Shown here piece after piece: positions 39,765 through 44,333 of a DNA stretch of 44,333 nucleotides. This DNA is from Candidatus Eremiobacterota bacterium (lineage in GTDB: Bacteria; Vulcanimicrobiota; CADAWZ01; Ess09-12): the NCBI GenBank assembly GCA_031082125.1, contig JAVHLM010000029.1, positions 65,478-109,810 of the forward strand, read 5' to 3'. The notes under the pieces are model-generated. The model saw only the letters and a list, made by a program, of their open reading frames with translations, was not told where the DNA came from and did not search any database. Position 1 is the first letter of the stretch. The number at the start of each line of letters is the position of its first letter. The translations under genes and the position numbers were made by a program.

Positions 39765-41452
39765 GAAGGCGCCCTCTTCCCTTCAGGCACAGGCCCGGCA
39801 GGCTCCCCGAGGGCTCTTCTGAGGGAATCGGCGGCAGACTGCAGGTCCTCGAAACGCTTATCCCTGTCTTTCTCCAGCATTCTCATCACGACAGCGGCCA
39901 CCTCGAGCGGGAGATCAGGGCAGAGGCTCGCAATTGGCACTGGATCGTCCGTCACATGCATATAGATAATGTTGATAAGCTCATCATCGACAAAGGGAGG
40001 CTTGCCGCAGAGAAGCTGGTAGGCGATGATGCCGAGGGAATACTGGTCGGCCCTGGCATCAAGCTTTTTCCCCGTGATCTGCTCCGGAGCCATATAGGTC
40101 GGTGTCCCCATGACCTTTCCCTTTACCGTGATGGTGCTGAATTTTCTGCTCCTTGCGATGCCGAAATCCATGACAATGACTCTCCCGTCATCTTCGAGCC
40201 ATATATTCTCAGGCTTGAGATCGCGGTGCACGATGCCCTTCCCATGGGCATAGTGCACCGCTTCAAGAAGGGGAACAAACACTGAGCCGAAGGTGGCGAG
40301 GTCCATCCCCTTTTCCGGGATCGACGCCGAGAGCGCCTTGCCCCTGAGGAGATCCATGACAAGGTAAAGGGTGCCCTTTTCATCGCCATAGTCAAGCACG
40401 CGGAGAATGCAGGGGTGATTCATCGCTGCCGTGATGTGCATCTCCCTTTTGAAGCGCTCGCAGAACTCCTCATCACTGTTGGCTTCTTCATGAATGACCT
40501 TGATTGCCACGCTCTCTTCCTCCCGGAGGGTTCCCTCGGGCACGGCCCTGTAAACGGCTGCCATCCCCCCCGAGCCTATTTTCTCAACGAGCCTGTATCT
40601 CCCAAGGCGCCGGCCGAAAAGGGGATCGTCCACCTGGGACCTTGAGGCTATGGCTTCCCACAGCGCTGCCTTTTCAAGCCTGTTTTTCACTGAGCGGCGC
40701 CACGGGAGGATGATGCCGAAGACCGCAAGCGCAACCGACGCGGCGATGAGCACCGCGGCAACAGGATGCTTTCCTGCACCGTAATAAGCATCGATGAGAA
40801 GGGGAACTTTGGGCTCAAGCTTCATGGGGACTCCGTCCTTCGGGTACAGGTAAGCATCCCCATGGCCGGGATCGTTGAAGGCAAAGGCAGGAACAGGCTT
40901 TTCCATATATCGGTAGCCCCAGAGGTCAAAACCGATGGTGACATTCTGCCCCTCGCGGTATTTCTTCAGCTCCCATGGAAGGGGATGCCCCGATACGCCG
41001 ATGGCCTGCCTGGATTCGCCGCTGCCGTAAACGTGCTGGAAGACACGGGCCCCGGAGGGGCTTGTGAGGAAAGTCACACTGCGGATGCCCTTATCAAGCA
41101 CTTCGGCGCCCTCAGGCGGATAGACTGCATGGGTATCGAGATAGGAAGCGTCAAGCTCAATGCTTTTCACAAGGAAATCACGGTGCCTTATGGAGATGGT
41201 GGCAGAACCACTGGCTCTTACTGCGGCGGCATCAAGCAGCACAGGCGCGCCTGACAGGCCCAGGGGGATCTGGCTGCCGGCTTTTTCATAGCTCACGAAA
41301 AGGGGTGCGCCTTGAGGACTGGTATTCACGGTGAGGGAAAAAGCGCTTCCCTGAGGCGCTGTGAAGGCCGGGGTGCCAGGGCAGTGCCACAGGGCCAGGA
41401 CAAAGATGATCATTATGAACGGGATGACAAAAAGGCAGGTACGAGCCCTCAT
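39761..41452 (-). CDS. Membrane Ser/Thr protein kinase with PEGA-like extracytoplasmic part
   Basis: The 563-residue protein has an N-terminal hydrophobic anchor (LFVIPFIMIIFVLALWHCPG) and an extracytoplasmic beta-rich region (about 30-225) with PEGA-like repeats such as NTSPQGAPLFV and TSPSGARVFQHVYG. A second membrane segment (about 235-255) precedes a complete Hanks-type kinase: GSGGMAAVY, VAIKVI, HRDLKPEN, MDFGIA, GTPTYMAPEQ. The sensor part is N-terminal and the kinase C-terminal, the reverse of PASTA kinases. It sits between pseudopilin and gspF genes, so it may regulate that machine. Confidence 0.92.
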   Translation of the reverse strand: MRARTCLFVIPFIMIIFVLALWHCPGTPAFTAPQGSAFSLTVNTSPQGAPLFVSYEKAGSQIPLGLSGAPVLLDAAAVRASGSATISIRHRDFLVKSIELDASYLDTHAVYPPEGAEVLDKGIRSVTFLTSPSGARVFQHVYGSGESRQAIGVSGHPLPWELKKYREGQNVTIGFDLWGYRYMEKPVPAFAFNDPGHGDAYLYPKDGVPMKLEPKVPLLIDAYYGAGKHPVAAVLIAASVALAVFGIILPWRRSVKNRLEKAALWEAIASRSQVDDPLFGRRLGRYRLVEKIGSGGMAAVYRAVPEGTLREEESVAIKVIHEEANSDEEFCERFKREMHITAAMNHPCILRVLDYGDEKGTLYLVMDLLRGKALSASIPEKGMDLATFGSVFVPLLEAVHYAHGKGIVHRDLKPENIWLEDDGRVIVMDFGIARSRKFSTITVKGKVMGTPTYMAPEQITGKKLDARADQYSLGIIAYQLLCGKPPFVDDELINIIYMHVTDDPVPIASLCPDLPLEVAAVVMRMLEKDRDKRFEDLQSAADSLRRALGEPAGPVPEGKRAPS

Positions 41453-41458
41453 GGTCTT

Positions 41459-42121
41459 CTATAATTCATTCCTGAGAGTCACATTCCTGGCGAGGGAGAA
41501 CTTTTCCGCATCTTTTTTTCCTGTCCCCCCTCTCCTCTCGAGAGAAATGAAGACTTCAATGGGGGAAGAGAGGGAAAGGGAAGTGGTGAGGCTCTTTACC
41601 CTGAACTCCTTTACGTCACGGGCCAGGATTTTTCCCCTGAGGGCTGTCTCGCTGGCAATCTGGCTCATCATGGCGTTGGTCACCACCGTGGGCTTTATAT
41701 CGCCCGATACAAGGCCCAGGGAAGGTGGCGACGAGGGCGTCCACTCCTTTCTGATAAGGGGGCTTCCTGCCTCTTTCCAGTAGTAGAGCACTATTGACTG
41801 CTTCCAGACCTGGAGACCGTCGCTGTTTACGCTTTCAACAGGGATGACGGCGAGATACACCGGGCCTGTCTCGGGGCTTGAGCCCGACGCCTGGACGGTG
41901 ATGGCGGCTGTCACCGTGGATTCCAGGTCAGCCATCACCCTGCCAAGGGCAAGAAGGCTCTCCTGCTGGAGCTCCACGCGGATTGTGCCTGTCTGGGTGG
42001 CGCGAAGGCAGGGCACCAGGAAGGACACCAGCAGCGTGAGGAGCAGCAGAGTGAGGAACAGTGAGACTATGATCTCCGGCAGGGTGAAAGCCCTGCGCCT
42101 AATGCTCAACAGCCGATACAT
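41459..42121 (-). CDS. Minor pseudopilin (GspJ/PulJ-like)
   Basis: The 220-residue protein has a prepilin N-terminus RRRAFTLPEIIVSLFLTLLL: basic leader, Phe and Glu at +1/+5, and a long hydrophobic helix. The residue before the cleavage point is Ala instead of the usual Gly. The C-terminal globular part is Ser/Thr-rich. It overlaps the upstream pseudopilin gene by 23 nt and ends 6 nt before the kinase gene. Confidence 0.8.
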   Translation of the reverse strand: MYRLLSIRRRAFTLPEIIVSLFLTLLLLTLLVSFLVPCLRATQTGTIRVELQQESLLALGRVMADLESTVTAAITVQASGSSPETGPVYLAVIPVESVNSDGLQVWKQSIVLYYWKEAGSPLIRKEWTPSSPPSLGLVSGDIKPTVVTNAMMSQIASETALRGKILARDVKEFRVKSLTTSLSLSSPIEVFISLERRGGTGKKDAEKFSLARNVTLRNEL

Positions 42122-42524
42122 ACTGCTCCTCGGTGATGGTATAGGATTTGTCTTTTTCCTGCCAGGTGGCAGCTGCCCTTATCCCCTTGAGATAGAGAGT
42201 GTTGGCGCCTGTGACGTCAAAAACCTCGAAGACGAGATGATATATGGTGCCGTCGTCACCGGGCCTGTCCTCGGAAAGAGGGGGATCATCAATCGTGCTG
42301 AAGGAGAGCACCCTTTTCCCCTCAAGCATGGACTGGGCGAAGGTGGCTGCCACGAGGCGGTGCTCAGCATGGCGGACCGCCATGAGAGTGCCGGGAAAGA
42401 CATTGAAGAGGGCCATCATGATAAGGCTCAGCAGTGCAAAGGTAAAGAGGACCTCGAGGAGGCTCAGGCCTTTTTCCCGGGGCTTTTTTCCCGCCAAGGC
42501 GCCGCGAGCGTCCGCCATGCTCAC
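42099..42524 (-). CDS. Minor pseudopilin (GspI/PilV-like)
   Basis: The 141-residue protein has the prepilin motif EKGLSLLEVLFTFALLSLIM with Gly at -1 and Glu at +5, then a short globular part with FAQSMLEGKRV, resembling GspI/PilV. The GTG at 42524 makes a GTGA overlap with the upstream gene; ATG 42518 is the alternative, with GGAGGG 10 nt before it. Confidence 0.82.
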   Translation of the reverse strand: MSMADARGALAGKKPREKGLSLLEVLFTFALLSLIMMALFNVFPGTLMAVRHAEHRLVAATFAQSMLEGKRVLSFSTIDDPPLSEDRPGDDGTIYHLVFEVFDVTGANTLYLKGIRAAATWQEKDKSYTITEEQYVSAVEH

Positions 42525-44203
42525 AGCTCCCTCCAGACTATGACCCTCATGCGATCCTTGAGGCTCACGAACGAGCAGAGATCTTTCTTGATGAGGTTCA
42601 CATAGGCAGGCGCCGGAGGGCCTTCAAGGTACTTCTCGGCAAAAGCCCTCACCGGGGCGCTTATCTGCGGTATGGGAGGAAACTTGTGATACCAGGGGGT
42701 CCTCGTGCCGTCGGTGCAGATCCCTTCAATGAAGCAGTTGATATCCGTGAAGGATGAGATGGTCTTGCTTGCGCCCCCGGTATCGTTCCATATCTCGTAA
42801 TATATCGTTCCGTCAGCGTTTTCCCTTATGGTGAAGAGCTTCTGCAGGGAGGGATCACCGCTGCGAAACCAGTCTGTGATTTCCGGCGGCGGTGCCGGCT
42901 GCATCCTGGGCATGGTTGCCTCAAGAAGCTGGGCCGTCGTGATCATTCCCGCACCGGGAGCATTGTCGGGCACCACGTAATTTGGCATCACGATAAGGTT
43001 GCTGTTGGAGATGGTCACCGTTTTGTCCGTTGAAGGGGAGGTTCCGGCGGGCCTGCTGCAAATCAGCACGCCCGTGATATTTACCTGCTCAGCCTTGAAG
43101 CTCCCCTCGGTGTACACCACTCCCTGGAAATAGGAATAGTCCTTTGAGCCGGCGCCGCCTATGGTCATATCTCCCTTCGACAGCGTGACGGCCAGATTAT
43201 CGGTCGCCACGTCGGAACCCCTGCTTACTGTCACCCTCCCGTCGCATACCACGGCTCCCGAGCCCTTGATCCCCCCTGCCACGTTGAGGTTTCCCGTCAC
43301 GTAGAGAAGGGCGCCGTTCAGGCCCAGGTCGCCGCTCACATTGAGGGTGTCATTTACCTTGCAGAAGCCTTCGAGCGTCGGGCTTGAGAGATAGCTGGAA
43401 ATGTTCTGGAGCTCACTTCTTGATGAGGGATCATACTTGGTGAAATCGAGGCACGGGATATCATAGGGATCCTCATGGACCCTCACTGCGCCGAGGACCT
43501 GCACTTCCGCTCTTGAATCAATGGAGATGTTGCCCGAGGTCTTCACATCGCCGGTTATTTTCCCCTTGCCGAAAAGGGATATGGCGTCATCAGCAGTGCT
43601 GTTTGCCACCATGTGGGCGGGGCCCAGGTTGTTAAGATCGAGGCCATGGCTCAGATCTGCTCCTCTCTCAGTGGAAGCGACGAGAAAATCACCCTCGGAT
43701 TTGAACTTGCCCGAGGAGGCCACGCAGAATGTAAAGGGAGGCGCGGAAATAACGGCCTCTACAGTCTTCGTGACGCCCCTGCATGTGCCTGCGCCCACGA
43801 GGTGAATGCCGCTCCTCGGAACCACGGTGTTATTCCACCCGAATACCGATGAATCCTTATTGGAGATATTATTTGTTGAATAAGGGATCTTGCGGGTCGC
43901 TGCCTCGGACTGGCTGAAGGTGAGCACCGCCGTGGCGCCTTCCAGGGTTTCCGGCACTACTACCACGTCAGGGACGCTCACGCCTGTGGCATCGGCGGTA
44001 AGGATCTTTTCCAGGGCGAGCTGTATTGCCGCATCAGCGCAGTTCCGGGAATGGATCTGGTTCTCAAGGCGCTTCGCCACGTTGAGGTGAAAGATTCCCA
44101 CGCCGGCGAGAACAAATACAAGCACAAGGGCTACTGCCACCACCATGAGCACCGTGGCCAGCGCGGCTCCCCTCGCAGCGCGAAGTCGCTTCACTTCGGG
44201 CAT
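42521..44203 (-). CDS. PilX/GspK-like pilus-associated protein with polymer-forming repeat region
   Basis: The ATG at 44203 follows GGGGGAGG and is preferred over upstream frame starts. The 560-residue protein has a short basic leader and a membrane helix (GAALATVLMVVAVALVLVFV) as in PilX-N proteins. A beta-helix-like region (about 180-400) follows with repeated short strands such as GKGKITGDVKTSGNISIDS and NGALLYVTGNLNVAGGIKGS, as in bactofilin/polymer-forming-like surface proteins. It is the first gene of the operon and probably forms the tip or body of a pseudopilus-linked structure. Confidence 0.78.
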   Translation of the reverse strand: MPEVKRLRAARGAALATVLMVVAVALVLVFVLAGVGIFHLNVAKRLENQIHSRNCADAAIQLALEKILTADATGVSVPDVVVVPETLEGATAVLTFSQSEAATRKIPYSTNNISNKDSSVFGWNNTVVPRSGIHLVGAGTCRGVTKTVEAVISAPPFTFCVASSGKFKSEGDFLVASTERGADLSHGLDLNNLGPAHMVANSTADDAISLFGKGKITGDVKTSGNISIDSRAEVQVLGAVRVHEDPYDIPCLDFTKYDPSSRSELQNISSYLSSPTLEGFCKVNDTLNVSGDLGLNGALLYVTGNLNVAGGIKGSGAVVCDGRVTVSRGSDVATDNLAVTLSKGDMTIGGAGSKDYSYFQGVVYTEGSFKAEQVNITGVLICSRPAGTSPSTDKTVTISNSNLIVMPNYVVPDNAPGAGMITTAQLLEATMPRMQPAPPPEITDWFRSGDPSLQKLFTIRENADGTIYYEIWNDTGGASKTISSFTDINCFIEGICTDGTRTPWYHKFPPIPQISAPVRAFAEKYLEGPPAPAYVNLIKKDLCSFVSLKDRMRVIVWREL

Positions 44204-44240
44204 CAGTTCGGCCTCCCCCTTGACAGATATGGTCATTACC

Positions 44241-44269
44241 ATTATAGCGGAAAAAGGGCAGAATTTCAA
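44241..44269 (-). promoter_or_regulatory. Sigma70-like promoter of the pseudopilus operon
   Basis: On the minus strand TTGAAA (44269-44264) and TATAAT (44246-44241) are separated by 17 nt. The element lies about 38 nt upstream of the first start codon, so the five-gene operon begins here. Confidence 0.75.
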
Positions 44270-44333
44270 AGCGGAGGGAAGAGAGCCCTGCATAACTCGC
44301 AATGAAAATGCCTGTGGGAGATTGTGGACACAA

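Overview
This is a protein-dense bacterial chromosome segment with high GC and GC-rich third codon positions. It has many 4-nt ATGA/GTGA start-stop overlaps, clear GGAGG-type ribosome sites and sigma70-like promoters. A lipobox protein, type II secretion/pilus-like genes, PilZ and HD-GYP proteins, and long two-component sensors suggest a large-genome, didermic, probably uncultivated bacterium. From recalled protein style I lean towards a deep lineage such as Eremiobacterota (class Xenobia). No rRNA, tRNA, transposase, CRISPR or phage gene was seen, so taxonomy is only a guess.

Layout. (1) 1-6434, plus strand: the 3' end of a pfaC-type polyunsaturated fatty acid (PUFA) synthase gene runs without a gap into oleA-oleB-oleC-oleD and a phosphopantetheinyl transferase. 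This looks like one operon that builds a polyunsaturated acyl chain and condenses it head-to-head into a long-chain olefin. (2) 6453-8419, minus: a pair of small unknown genes and a lipoprotein with a predicted beta-propeller. (3) 8526-11881, minus: a signalling operon with a kinase carrying a receiver that lacks its phospho-acceptor Asp, a double-receiver protein whose second receiver has Glu there, a chain of three tiny overlapping ORFs, and a 201-residue protein with a Nif11/RiPP-leader-like segment. (4) 11972-17115, plus: an M64-like metallopeptidase, a DHA2 exporter, a glycosyltransferase and a clostripain-like C11 protease. (5) 17159-25731: an M3-like metallopeptidase (minus), a PflX-type radical SAM protein (plus), a glycine-rich hydrophobic protein, an HD-GYP/GAF membrane protein and a PocR-PAS-GAF histidine kinase (all minus). 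(6) 26000-34685, plus: DHH phosphoesterase, acid phosphatase, DUF1848 protein, a thioredoxin-like protein with an in-frame TGA at the first redox-Cys position (candidate selenoprotein), DUF362 ferredoxin, PilZ, a Ro60/TROVE protein with a structured leader, Era, and an S51 peptidase. (7) 34699-38678: a flavin reductase-like protein, two envelope proteins sharing a promoter-like box, a SanA/YdcF-type protein and a DUF3592-like protein. (8) 38682-44203, minus: a five-gene pseudopilus operon containing a GspF/PilC homologue and a membrane Ser/Thr kinase.

The strongest candidates for new biology are the selenocysteine thioredoxin with a disordered N-terminal extension, the fused pfa-ole operon, the overlapping tiny ORFs beside the degenerate-receiver signalling pair, and an N-terminal sequence style shared by several otherwise unrelated proteins.
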